Made by a program: the position numbers and the translations under genes. From Oscillospiraceae bacterium (lineage in GTDB: Bacteria > Bacillota > Clostridia > Oscillospirales > Ruminococcaceae), in the NCBI GenBank assembly GCA_017545185.1, contig JAFWQJ010000079.1, forward strand, positions 1 through 64,000: a stretch of DNA of 64,000 nt, given 5' to 3'. The notes beneath the pieces were generated by a model, which ran no database searches, was not told the DNA's origin, and worked only from the letters and a program-made list of their open reading frames with translations. This document shows positions 17,172 through 25,407 of the stretch, piece by piece (the first letter of the stretch is position 1; each line of letters begins with the position of its first letter).

Positions 17172-17254
17172 AGAATCAGCACCCTGCAAAAATCAGACTT
17201 TTCAGGCTGCAAAGCGGCCTGATCAATCAATCATATGCAAAGGAGGATTCGGCA

Positions 17255-18679
17255 ATGTTCAAAAGCACAGCAGAGGTTATGGAGTTTATCCGGGAGAACG
17301 GCATCAAAATGGTGGACTTCAAAATGGTGGACATCAACGGTGCATTCCGTCATGTCACGATTCCGGCATCGGGGTTTTCAGAGGATCTTCTGAAAGACGG
17401 TGTCGGTTTTGATGCCTCCAACTACGGCTACGCAGTTGTGGAAAAGAGCGACATGGTCTTTATTCCGGACATCGCATCGGCAATGGTCGATCCGTTCTGT
17501 GAGATCCCGACACTGTCCATGTCCGGAAATGTGATGATCATTGATTACCCGAATAACCGTCCGCTTCCGGAATATCCGAGAAATATTGTGCAGGCCGCGA
17601 TCCGGTACATGAAGGATACCGGGATCGCCGATACCATGCTGATCCTTCCGGAATTTGAGTTTTATCTTCTGGATTCTGCCGGCTGGAAGCTGGAGGGCAG
17701 ACGGCAGGAAGCGCATGTGGATGCCGAACAGGCACACTGGAACAGTGAGACACAGGGCGCCGGCAATATCGTCCCGCTGCAGAAGAATTATCATATTGCA
17801 AAGCCCTATGATACCGCCTACGACTGCCGCAGCGAAATGGTGCTCCGGATCGAAGAAGCCGGCATTCCGGTCAAATATCATCACCCGGAGGTCAGTGCAA
17901 GCGGTCAGTTTGAGATCGAGCCGATGCTCGGCGAGCTGCTGAAAATGGCAGACGCAACGATCATGATCAAGTATATTATCAAGAACGTCGCACGGAAATA
18001 CGGCAAATGCGCTACCTTTATGCCGAAGCCGGTGTACGGCGAGGCCGGAAGCGGTATGCATGTGCACATGCTGCTGATGAAGGGAGACAAGCCGGTCTTT
18101 TCCGATGACAAGGGCTATTCGCACCTCAGCAAGACCGCACATTATTTCATCGGCGGCCTTCTGAAGCACATCGCTTCGCTTTGCGCACTGACCAATCCCA
18201 GCACCAATTCATTCAAGCGGCTGGTTCCGGGCTTTGAGGCGCCTGTCACTGTCGGCTATGCCACATCCAACCGCAGTGCGGTCATCCGCATTCCGGCTTA
18301 TGCCAAAGCACCGAACAAGCGGCGTTTTGAGCTGCGCAATCCCGATGCGACATGCAACCCCTATCTGGCCTATGCTGCAATTCTGATGGCAGGTCTGGAC
18401 GGCGTGAAGAATAAGATCGACCCGCACAAGAACGGCTGGGGTCCGTTTGATGTGAACCTGTATCACCTGCCGGAAGAAGAAAAAGCCAAGCTGACATCCC
18501 TGCCCGCAAGCCTCGGCAGAGCGCTGGATGCACTGGAGGCAGACCATGACTATCTGACCGCAGGCGGCGTATTCCCGGAGCACATGGTACTTGACTATAT
18601 CCGGAACAAGCGCAGCGAATGTGCAGAGATCGCAAAGATCCCGACTGTACCGGAATTTGAGAAGTATTTTAATTGCTGA
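17255..18679 (+). CDS. glnA: glutamine synthetase, type I
   Basis: 474 residues, usual length for a class I (GSI) enzyme that makes glutamine from glutamate, ammonia and ATP as a dodecamer. Visible signatures are MVDINGAFRHV in the N-terminal beta-grasp domain, ILPEFEFYLLD (metal-ligand Glu), GSGMHVHMLL (ATP/metal His region), NPSTNSFKRLVPGFEAP (glutamate flap) and RFELRNPDATCNPYLAYAA (Arg/Glu at the active site). The adenylylation-site Tyr region typical of enterobacterial GlnA is not clear at the C-terminus. AAAGGAGG sits about eight bases upstream and a strong terminator follows. It is a single-gene unit; no glnR or glnK is nearby. Confidence 0.95.
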   Translation: MFKSTAEVMEFIRENGIKMVDFKMVDINGAFRHVTIPASGFSEDLLKDGVGFDASNYGYAVVEKSDMVFIPDIASAMVDPFCEIPTLSMSGNVMIIDYPNNRPLPEYPRNIVQAAIRYMKDTGIADTMLILPEFEFYLLDSAGWKLEGRRQEAHVDAEQAHWNSETQGAGNIVPLQKNYHIAKPYDTAYDCRSEMVLRIEEAGIPVKYHHPEVSASGQFEIEPMLGELLKMADATIMIKYIIKNVARKYGKCATFMPKPVYGEAGSGMHVHMLLMKGDKPVFSDDKGYSHLSKTAHYFIGGLLKHIASLCALTNPSTNSFKRLVPGFEAPVTVGYATSNRSAVIRIPAYAKAPNKRRFELRNPDATCNPYLAYAAILMAGLDGVKNKIDPHKNGWGPFDVNLYHLPEEEKAKLTSLPASLGRALDALEADHDYLTAGGVFPEHMVLDYIRNKRSECAEIAKIPTVPEFEKYFNC

Positions 18680-18701
18680 CGAAAACCGTTTATCAGACAC
18701 G

Positions 18702-18736
18702 AAAGGACGCCTCGAAAGAAGGCGTCCTTTATTTTA
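18702..18736 (+). terminator. rho-independent terminator of glnA
   Basis: AAAGGACGCCT-CGAAAGA-AGGCGTCCTTT hairpin followed by ATTTT. Confidence 0.9.
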
Positions 18737-18873
18737 TACATCATTTTTCCGGCAGGATTCACGGATTTGTCCACATCATATAATATAGTATAACATAGCT
18801 GAACGCTTCCTGTCATTACGCACGGAACCCTGCACAGGGCCGCAGCAGGAGATAAAAAATTACGAAAACAGGC

Positions 18874-18902
18874 TTGACTTTTGATAGTAAAGCTGTTATA
18901 AT
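18874..18902 (+). promoter_or_regulatory. promoter of the KAS III-ACP-GNAT operon
   Basis: TTGACT (18874-18879), 17-base spacer, TATAAT (18897-18902), giving a leader of about 115 bases before the ATG at 19026. The gap 18680-19025 otherwise holds the glnA terminator and the leader hairpin at 18955. Confidence 0.85.
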
Positions 18903-18954
18903 AATATGGAATTTACAGTACCATTGTTATCCGGATGTTAGAAGCTTCCGCCGG

Positions 18955-18981
18955 AAAATGCCCATAAGCAAGGGCATTTTT
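18955..18981 (+). terminator. leader terminator-like hairpin (possible attenuator)
   Basis: AAAATGCCC-ATAAGCAA-GGGCATTTTT lies between the promoter and the KAS III start. An upstream TCCGG...CCGGA pair (18931-18954) ends right next to it and could form a competing stem. This fits an attenuator, but the T run is short. Confidence 0.5.
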
Positions 18982-19025
18982 GACAGATGCTTTTGAAAAA
19001 AGGATACATATCAAGGGAGATTTTT

Positions 19026-20114
19026 ATGGCATTTTTCACAAACAAAGGCATTCAGATCGCTGGAATCGCAGCTGCCGTACCGGACAATTTTGTACCGGCT
19101 TCCAGCTTTCAGGAAAGATTCGGAGAGGAAGCCGTACAGAAGTTTTCGGAAAGCACCGGCATCCGCTCGATCTACAACGCGCTGCCTGACCAGACCGCTT
19201 CGGATCTGGCTTATGCCGCTGCTGAGGAGCTGTTCAGAAGAACAGGCGCCGATAAGGAAAAGATCGGCGTTATGGTTTTTGTAACGCAGTCTCCGGATTA
19301 CAGACGGCCGTCATCGGCATGTGTGCTGCAGAAGCGTCTCGGGCTTCCGGTGGACTGCGCCTGCGTCGAAGTGGAGCTTGGCTGTTCCGGCTTTGTCTAC
19401 GGAATGCAGACGGCGCTTTCCCTGATGGCATCCGGCGATGCGGAATACGGTCTGGTCATGATCGGTGAAACTGCCTCCAAGCTGGTCGATCCGATGGACA
19501 AGTCCATTGTAATGATGTACGGCGACGGCGGTGCAGCGGTTCTTCTGAAAAAGGAAGACGGCGGCGTCATCCGGACGCTCCTGAAAAGCGACGGTTCGCG
19601 CTATAAAGCGATCGTGCTTCCGGCAGGCGGCTTCCGCGATATGAACCCCGGACATGAGCGCTTCGTCTGCAGCGACGGCATTGAGCGTTCGCTCTACGAT
19701 ATTTTCATGGACGGCACCTCGGTATTTTCCTTCTCCATTACGGATGTACCGCAGACGATCAGGGAGTATCTTGAAAAAACGGAAACCGCTGCCGACGATT
19801 ACGATGTGATCGTGCTGCATCAGGCCAATCAGTTTATGCTCAAGCAGATCGTCAAGCGGATCAAGGCGCCGAAGGAGCGCGTCCCTGTCTCGCTTGACCG
19901 TTACGGAAATACAGGCGGCATCTCGATCCCGCTCACATTATGCGACAAATACGGAACGGAAAAAGCCGGCACCGTGCGCGCACTGATGAGCGGTTTCGGT
20001 ATCGGACTGTCATGGGGTGTCTTCTCTGCAGCGATTGACACCGAACGGGTATACCCGGTCATCCAAACAAACCACTGCTATACGGAGGGCAGATTCGAGC
20101 CGGGAAAATACTGA
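19026..20114 (+). CDS. 3-oxoacyl-ACP synthase III (FabH-like)
   Basis: 362 residues; the ATG at 19026 is preferred because AAGGGAG lies upstream and homologous chains begin near here (an in-frame ATG exists at 18987). The thiolase-fold triad is complete: Cys120 (VELGCSGFVYG), His265 (VLHQANQFM) and Asn295 (RYGNTGGIS). Such enzymes condense an acyl-CoA or acyl-ACP starter with malonyl-ACP. The C-terminus has about 25 extra residues (DTERVYPVIQTNHCY...). Its only partners are an ACP and a GNAT acetyltransferase, with no fabD, fabG or fabF, so it probably serves a specialised acyl product rather than bulk fatty-acid synthesis. Confidence 0.88.
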   Translation: MAFFTNKGIQIAGIAAAVPDNFVPASSFQERFGEEAVQKFSESTGIRSIYNALPDQTASDLAYAAAEELFRRTGADKEKIGVMVFVTQSPDYRRPSSACVLQKRLGLPVDCACVEVELGCSGFVYGMQTALSLMASGDAEYGLVMIGETASKLVDPMDKSIVMMYGDGGAAVLLKKEDGGVIRTLLKSDGSRYKAIVLPAGGFRDMNPGHERFVCSDGIERSLYDIFMDGTSVFSFSITDVPQTIREYLEKTETAADDYDVIVLHQANQFMLKQIVKRIKAPKERVPVSLDRYGNTGGISIPLTLCDKYGTEKAGTVRALMSGFGIGLSWGVFSAAIDTERVYPVIQTNHCYTEGRFEPGKY

Positions 20115-20216
20115 TGCGGCTCCATTTCGGAACAACTCCGCAGCCGAATCCCGAACCTGCCGGAAACGGCCTGACGGCTGCGGGTTCACAATAATTCAAA
20201 ATCGGAGGAAAAGAAT

Positions 20217-20435
20217 ATGAACATCAATGAGAAGATCGCACTGTTTGCGGAAACCTTAGACGTTGAAGCGGATTCTGTCAGCGCAGAAACTGTGCTTGCA
20301 GATCTACCTGAGTATGATTCCATGGCAAAGCTGTCCCTGATCGTCATGTTCGATGAGCAGTTCGGAAAAAAGGTGGACGGCGAAACGGTCAAGGGCTTCC
20401 AGACAGTCGGAGATATCCTGGATCTGATGGACTGA
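20217..20435 (+). CDS. acyl carrier protein
   Basis: 72 residues, four-helix ACP pattern. Ser35 in PEYDSMAKLSL replaces the usual DSL and is the phosphopantetheine attachment site. It follows the KAS III gene by about 100 bases and precedes the GNAT gene by 13, in the same direction. A GGAGG site precedes the ATG. It is acidic, as carrier proteins are. DSM is the form common in ACPs of dedicated acyl-transfer pathways, supporting a specialised role. Confidence 0.88.
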   Translation: MNINEKIALFAETLDVEADSVSAETVLADLPEYDSMAKLSLIVMFDEQFGKKVDGETVKGFQTVGDILDLMD

Positions 20436-20448
20436 GGAGGAAGTATCA

Positions 20449-21024
20449 ATGGTTTATGACGGTATCATTGAAGGAATCGGCGTGAATCTTCGTCCGGTGA
20501 CGGAGGATGACGCGGAATTTACCTACCGGCTTCGTCAGGATAAGGAACGCACCAAGTTCCTTCATTCGGTCAACGGAACGGTGGAAGATCAGCGTAACTG
20601 GATCAGAGCGCAGCGCGCCAAAGAGGGTGACTACTTCTTTGTGGTGGAGGATAAGAACGGCAAGCCGTTCGGAACTGTTGGCTATTATGATCTTGAGGGC
20701 GTAAACGGCGAGACCGGGCGTGTTGTCATCAACGGCAGCACCGCACAGAACTGCGATGCCATTCTGCAGCTAAGACGTTTCGCATTTGAGATCATCGGCG
20801 CAGAATATATCAAATGCAGAACCGTCAACGGCAATAAAACGATGATGGCACAGCTCAAACGGTTCGGCGCTGAACAGGTCGGTACTGAGATCGACGAAAA
20901 GGACGGCTTTGAGCAGCTGGTTTACCGTGTCACCAGAGAAGCCTATGAAGCAGGAAAAGAAAAGTACAGAAAGCTGGTAGAAAAGAGCTATCAGCTGCAG
21001 GAACAGAACGATTCCGCAGAGTGA
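20449..21024 (+). CDS. GNAT-family N-acetyl/acyltransferase
   Basis: 191 residues. The GNAT fold is seen in LRPVTEDDAEFTYRLRQD at the start, the central strands FGTVGYYDLEG, and NCDAILQLRRFAFEIIGAEYIKCRTVNGNKTMMAQLKRFGAEQVG, the RimJ/RimL-like end. A charged, probably helical tail of about 35 residues ends the protein. GNAT enzymes move an acyl group from CoA, or sometimes from ACP, to an amine. With the KAS III and ACP genes just upstream, this enzyme may take an acyl-ACP as donor, a reasonable inference that is not shown by the sequence. Confidence 0.82.
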   Translation: MVYDGIIEGIGVNLRPVTEDDAEFTYRLRQDKERTKFLHSVNGTVEDQRNWIRAQRAKEGDYFFVVEDKNGKPFGTVGYYDLEGVNGETGRVVINGSTAQNCDAILQLRRFAFEIIGAEYIKCRTVNGNKTMMAQLKRFGAEQVGTEIDEKDGFEQLVYRVTREAYEAGKEKYRKLVEKSYQLQEQNDSAE

Positions 21025-21061
21025 TCTTCCGGATCTGGTCAGATACTGCACATAACAAACA

Positions 21062-21092
21062 GAAGCCCGAGGCAGACGCCTTCGGGCTTCAT
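21062..21092. terminator. bidirectional terminator
   Basis: GAAGCCCGAGGC-AGAC-GCCTTCGGGCTTC lies between the convergent GNAT and protease genes, with T-rich sequence on both sides. Confidence 0.8.
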
Positions 21093-21096
21093 TTGT

Positions 21097-23499
21097 TTAT
21101 TGTTCTTCGCGCTGCCTGATTTTCTCACGAACCGGATACCGTGCGAGCAGCTCCGAACCGCTGCCGTGGTCGCTGTATGATGACAGATTCGCAAAATCGG
21201 ATGCTGTGAACATCGCCCAGACCTCGACGATCGTCTTTCCGGCGAGCTTTGTTCCGGCAAACACTTCTGTCCATGCGCTTTCCCATTGCGCGGAAGGGAT
21301 TTTTCTGTTCCGGCAGACGTCAAGGAAATTGCGCAGGATATCCGCATTTTCATCGGTATAGTTGTAATCCAGCCAGACAAGGAACCGGACGGATGTGCTG
21401 CGCGTTGATTCATCAGCAACGGTCTGAAGTCCCCATTCACCGTCGTTGTAATAGCCGTTGTCGATCGCATATTCATAGCGGCTGCAGTCGGCGAATCGTT
21501 CGATATACCCGCTGTCCTCGAGATAATCGCTGTCCCAGCCGTTCTGTATGACATGCGCAAGCTCATGCGTGATGCAGTCGTAATCCTCCGGATACCGTTC
21601 GAGCCACTGATCGTGCAGGTGTACAAAATTGCCGCCCGCGGACGCGACCTCGTAGCCTTCGTTCTCGACCGCAAGCGTCACCTCTGACGGTGCGCCGGAG
21701 ATGTCGGCATACCGCGCCCACATTCTCGGATAGCACTGCCAGAACAGACGCGAGAGCGTCACAAGCTGCGCGGGGGTCGTGTGCTTCTCCCATTTTGAGA
21801 GGCTGAGCGTCAGCGTATAATCCTGCCCGTTGACCTTGCCCTTTTGCAGTACCTTGTCCCCGCTGACCGTGACCTCAACACCGGGCAGTGCCGCCGAAAA
21901 CTTTTCGGGTCTCAGTTCAAAGGCTGTCAGCAGATAGTTCAGCAAACCGTGTGCATCTTCGGCGTTAATCTCGTCGTCGCCGTTCCAGTCTGCGGCAGGC
22001 TGATACAGGTCGGAGCGCTCCGGCGTGCGGATCGCCTGCTTCATCAGCGAGAGGTCAGCGGCAGTCAGCCTGCCGTCTCTGTCCATGTCACCGGGGAGTA
22101 TCTGCGCAGTTTCACCTTCGTATTCTGTGTATGCATGGACGCAAACATCGCCGTAGCTTTCGTCATAGCAGTCCCTCCAGACCGGCGTTTCCCTGTTTTT
22201 GGCCGTATAAAATCCAATATAGGAAACACCTTTTTTGTAGCATTTTAAATCCATATAAAATTTATCGTTTTGCTTCGGCGGAGTCTCTATCACGACAGAA
22301 TACATCTGTCCCTGATCAACTGCATAGCTCTGCGGCAGCTTCACCGTATGGAAACCTTTATATTCCGCGATTCCCTCAACTGTTTCAATCAGTGTTCCGT
22401 CCTGCGGATTGGTGAAGCCGGGTTCCAGCGCATAGACCGAAATTTCATACGGTTCAGAAGGTGCCTCAGTAAATAAACCGACTGCCGCAATCTTTTCAGG
22501 CTTTTCCGCTTCAAATACATTTGCGACCAAAAAGCCCAAATCATAAGTGGATTTCAGTGATTGTACACGAAGCTGCGAACTGTTATAATGATGTACTTCA
22601 CCGTAATTTGTAATCGGCTCAAAATCGTAATGCGAGATGTAACTGAGCGAAGGTTCATAATAGCTGATATAGATATAGCCATGGTCGGAATTCTTATAGT
22701 TTTCTCCGTAGCTGTTCCGGATGATCCACGCGCCGTCTTCCGGCGGAACATTCGTGAAATTTTCTTTCTGGAAATTGTCATCCCATCCGACCAAAACCAC
22801 GGAATGCCAGCCGCCCGTATATTTTCCTTCCGACAGCTCTTCCCTCGAAAAATCCGGAAAATAATATCCGCCCTGCTCTGAAAGAGGATGCTTGTGACTA
22901 ACGTAAAATCCCCAGCGCAGCGGCCCTCTGTTCATCAGCTGTGTCTTGGTATTCTGTGTATCGGTTTCATCAAAATAATCCACATTCTGCAAATGCGCGA
23001 TCGACTGATAGCGCAGGGATTCATCCAGAGGCTCTTTGGCAGAATGCGGCGCGGCATCACTTTCCGGAACAACGCCCTGCCATGCCGCAAGACTGGCATC
23101 CACGGGATCATAACCACCTAAGCCCGGAACCGTCGTATAGGCTTTGGTGCCGTAAGGATTACTGGTACAGCCATAGCACGGATCATCCGGATCGGTCGGC
23201 GCGGGTTGTCCGCTGCAAAACCACATCAGATGTGTTTCCGAGAGATCAAGATCGCTGTCAGCAAGACCTTTTTTGATAAGATCGGATTCCGCACAGGCGA
23301 TTACCGAGTATGCCCAGCAGGTGCCTTCGATCTGCGTTTTCACCGGTGTCAGGATCTCCGGTGCTTCCTCGCGCCAGTCAAAGCGTGCGGGCAGCTCGGT
23401 ATCTTCTGCTGAGATCGCAGGAACCGTCATGCCGGTGCAGCAGAGCGTGCAGGACAGCAGCGCGGATGTCATCCTGCGCAAAAAAGATTTGTGTTTCAT
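21097..23499 (-). CDS. secreted dual protease: papain-like (C1) domain, dockerin, and HExxH metalloprotease domain
   Basis: 800 residues with a signal peptide (1-30). The papain-like domain at about 35-285 has Cys61 (GTCWAYSV), His232 (GWHSVVLVGWDD) and Asn262 (WIIRNSYGENY). A lectin-like beta domain spans about 300-465. A type I dockerin (DMDRDGRLTAAD, DWNGDDEINAED) lies internally at 469-526. Residues about 535-780 resemble the plant and bacterial basic secretory protein peptidase family, with the zinc motif HELAH at 645-649 and ERFADCSRYEYA downstream. Two proteases of different mechanism on one cellulosome-docked chain is unusual. The second assignment is moderate. Confidence 0.85.
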   Translation of the reverse strand: MKHKSFLRRMTSALLSCTLCCTGMTVPAISAEDTELPARFDWREEAPEILTPVKTQIEGTCWAYSVIACAESDLIKKGLADSDLDLSETHLMWFCSGQPAPTDPDDPCYGCTSNPYGTKAYTTVPGLGGYDPVDASLAAWQGVVPESDAAPHSAKEPLDESLRYQSIAHLQNVDYFDETDTQNTKTQLMNRGPLRWGFYVSHKHPLSEQGGYYFPDFSREELSEGKYTGGWHSVVLVGWDDNFQKENFTNVPPEDGAWIIRNSYGENYKNSDHGYIYISYYEPSLSYISHYDFEPITNYGEVHHYNSSQLRVQSLKSTYDLGFLVANVFEAEKPEKIAAVGLFTEAPSEPYEISVYALEPGFTNPQDGTLIETVEGIAEYKGFHTVKLPQSYAVDQGQMYSVVIETPPKQNDKFYMDLKCYKKGVSYIGFYTAKNRETPVWRDCYDESYGDVCVHAYTEYEGETAQILPGDMDRDGRLTAADLSLMKQAIRTPERSDLYQPAADWNGDDEINAEDAHGLLNYLLTAFELRPEKFSAALPGVEVTVSGDKVLQKGKVNGQDYTLTLSLSKWEKHTTPAQLVTLSRLFWQCYPRMWARYADISGAPSEVTLAVENEGYEVASAGGNFVHLHDQWLERYPEDYDCITHELAHVIQNGWDSDYLEDSGYIERFADCSRYEYAIDNGYYNDGEWGLQTVADESTRSTSVRFLVWLDYNYTDENADILRNFLDVCRNRKIPSAQWESAWTEVFAGTKLAGKTIVEVWAMFTASDFANLSSYSDHGSGSELLARYPVREKIRQREEQ

Positions 23500-23564
23500 A
23501 GTAACCTCCCCTTTTCGTGTAACCAGTCAGATTCCCCCAAAGTCCGGTATCGCCGTTTTTTCTT

Positions 23565-23593
23565 ATTCTAGCACAGATTCGGGGAAAATGCAA
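23565..23593 (-). promoter_or_regulatory. promoter of the dual protease
   Basis: Minus strand TTGCAT (23593-23588), 17-base spacer, TAGAAT (23570-23565). Confidence 0.6.
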
Positions 23594-23638
23594 CGGTATC
23601 AGTGAAAATTATCTGCCTTTGAACGGAAAATGCGGCTA

Positions 23639-23667
23639 TTGACTTTTTGCTGTCCCCATGCTATAAT
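23639..23667 (+). promoter_or_regulatory. promoter of the HEAT/DUF1848/LRR/MBL operon
   Basis: TTGACT (23639-23644), 17-base spacer, TATAAT (23662-23667), divergent from the protease promoter. Confidence 0.85.
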
Positions 23668-23721
23668 TCTATTAAATCATCGTATTAGCATCATTATCAC
23701 AAAAACAGAAGGAGAACTGAT

Positions 23722-25293
23722 ATGACAGAACAGAAAAACGAACGCGTACAGTGCATGATCGAACAGTATCAAAAGGAGATTTCCGGAGAAACCGACTGGT
23801 ATTTCAGGGCGGCCATCCGCAGAATTGACAAAGACCTGATACGCCGCTATTGCTTTCCCGTGCTCTTTTCCGCGCTGTTTTATGACCCGACACCGGAACA
23901 GCTCCGCTATATCGCCGGAGAGGCCGAACGAATGGTATTAAACTACAGAAGGTTCATCGAAAAAGACGCGAAGCGAAACAAGCTGCTGCGCGTCCAGAAC
24001 ATGATGAAGCTTGCTGCCTATGAGGCCGGAAAACCGGATTTTCAGTACTGGCGGGAGACGCTAAGGAAAGACAGCGGGTTTTACCGCGCACTGCTGATCT
24101 GCGGTTCCGTACATCCGAACGGCTATCTCCGGGAACAGTGTCTGCTGCATTTTCCGGAAACGGATATGTGGAGACTGCTGGAATTTGCGTACCCCTGCCT
24201 CGCGGATCCGGTGCCGGCGGTTCGCCGTGCAGCATGGAATGTGATCGCAGAGCGGATGCAGAGACCGGACGCCGCAACGCCCTTTATTGATGCGATGCCT
24301 TATGCAGAGCTTGCGCGGCAGAGCGAACGGGCACACCGGAACGCAGACTTTTCCATAGATGCACTGGATCATATGCTGATCCGATTCTTTGAGAAAGATC
24401 CGCAGCGTGTGCTGCAGCGTGCATCCGGACTGTGCTACAAGGTGTTCGCGCAGCATCCGGATCCGAAATACCGCGGGCTGATCCTGCATTTCTACCGGAG
24501 AGAGCATTCCGGTGAGCTCCGCTGTCTGCTGATGCGCATCTATATGCGGATGACGGATGCGCCGCTCCCTGCAAATGTTCTGGAAATGTTCATGCAGGAT
24601 CATTATGCAAAAGCGCGCCTCATTGCGTATGAATACAAATTCGCGCAGGAGGGTATCCGGGACGGCTTTGAACAGCTGCTGCTCTCCCCTTCCCGCCGGA
24701 TCCGTGATTATGCCGCAAACAAACTGAAAGCGCGCGGATTTGATTTCCTTGCCTATGCGCGGGAGCATCTGCCGGAATCGCTGCCGCTGCTCGGGAATTA
24801 CGGTACCGAAGCGGATATTCCGCTTGTCCGGCAGTATCTGGAAACGCACCCCGCGCAAGCGATGTATGCGCTGGCAAAGCTCGGCGCACCGGATATCAAG
24901 ACGATCATCCTGAACAAGATGCTGGGCGACAATAAAAGGCTGGCCAAGACCGCATACCGTCTTGCGCGGTCGCTGAAATGCTTTGACACCGACGAGCTGC
25001 TGCCGCTCATCCGGGACAATCCCGACAGCGTACAGCGGTACCGGCTGACGCTGCTGCTCACCAAAAACGGCGTCTGGTCAGCCATGCCCTATCTGATCCG
25101 TGCACTGAAGGACGACCTGAAAAACTACCAGAATTTCCTTTATATAATCCAGAAATATATCGGTCTAAAAGCGTATGTGACGGAAGATCAGAAGAAGGAG
25201 ATCATTACCGCACTTGCATACGTCAGAGCAGGCAATAATCTCCCGAGTCAGGTCAACAATCAGATCATTTACGATATGTCAATCCGTTATTAA
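23722..25293 (+). CDS. HEAT-repeat-like alpha-helical protein, 523 aa
   Basis: No signal peptide or membrane segment. The sequence is nearly all helix, with repeated two-helix units such as WRLLEFAYPCLADPVPAV and DADIPLVRQYLETHPAQAM-like modules spaced 30-40 residues apart, in HEAT/ARM style. Basic patches are frequent. Such solenoids act as scaffolds or bind nucleic acid; DNA glycosylases of the AlkD type also have this fold, but I see no clear active site. It is the first gene of a five-gene operon that also holds DUF1848, an LRR protein and an MBL hydrolase. The start follows AAGGAG. Confidence 0.75.
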   Translation: MTEQKNERVQCMIEQYQKEISGETDWYFRAAIRRIDKDLIRRYCFPVLFSALFYDPTPEQLRYIAGEAERMVLNYRRFIEKDAKRNKLLRVQNMMKLAAYEAGKPDFQYWRETLRKDSGFYRALLICGSVHPNGYLREQCLLHFPETDMWRLLEFAYPCLADPVPAVRRAAWNVIAERMQRPDAATPFIDAMPYAELARQSERAHRNADFSIDALDHMLIRFFEKDPQRVLQRASGLCYKVFAQHPDPKYRGLILHFYRREHSGELRCLLMRIYMRMTDAPLPANVLEMFMQDHYAKARLIAYEYKFAQEGIRDGFEQLLLSPSRRIRDYAANKLKARGFDFLAYAREHLPESLPLLGNYGTEADIPLVRQYLETHPAQAMYALAKLGAPDIKTIILNKMLGDNKRLAKTAYRLARSLKCFDTDELLPLIRDNPDSVQRYRLTLLLTKNGVWSAMPYLIRALKDDLKNYQNFLYIIQKYIGLKAYVTEDQKKEIITALAYVRAGNNLPSQVNNQIIYDMSIRY

Positions 25294-25317
25294 CACACGC
25301 AAAAAAGAGGGAACATA

Positions 25318-25407
25318 ATGGCAATGGACTTCATATCCGTCTGTCAGTGCATCAGTCATCCGCAGGGATTCATCCTGCCTGATGCGTCCGGGGCGGTGCT
25401 GCTATGA
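25318..25407 (+). CDS. 29-aa small ORF coupled to the DUF1848 gene
   Basis: ATG at 25318 follows AGAGGGAACATA, and the frame (MAMDFISVCQCISHPQG...) ends in TGA overlapping the DUF1848 ATG as ATGA. The layout is typical of translational coupling. Whether the peptide itself does anything is unknown; it contains a C-x-C pair. It could be only a coupling leader. Confidence 0.4.
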   Translation: MAMDFISVCQCISHPQGFILPDASGAVLL

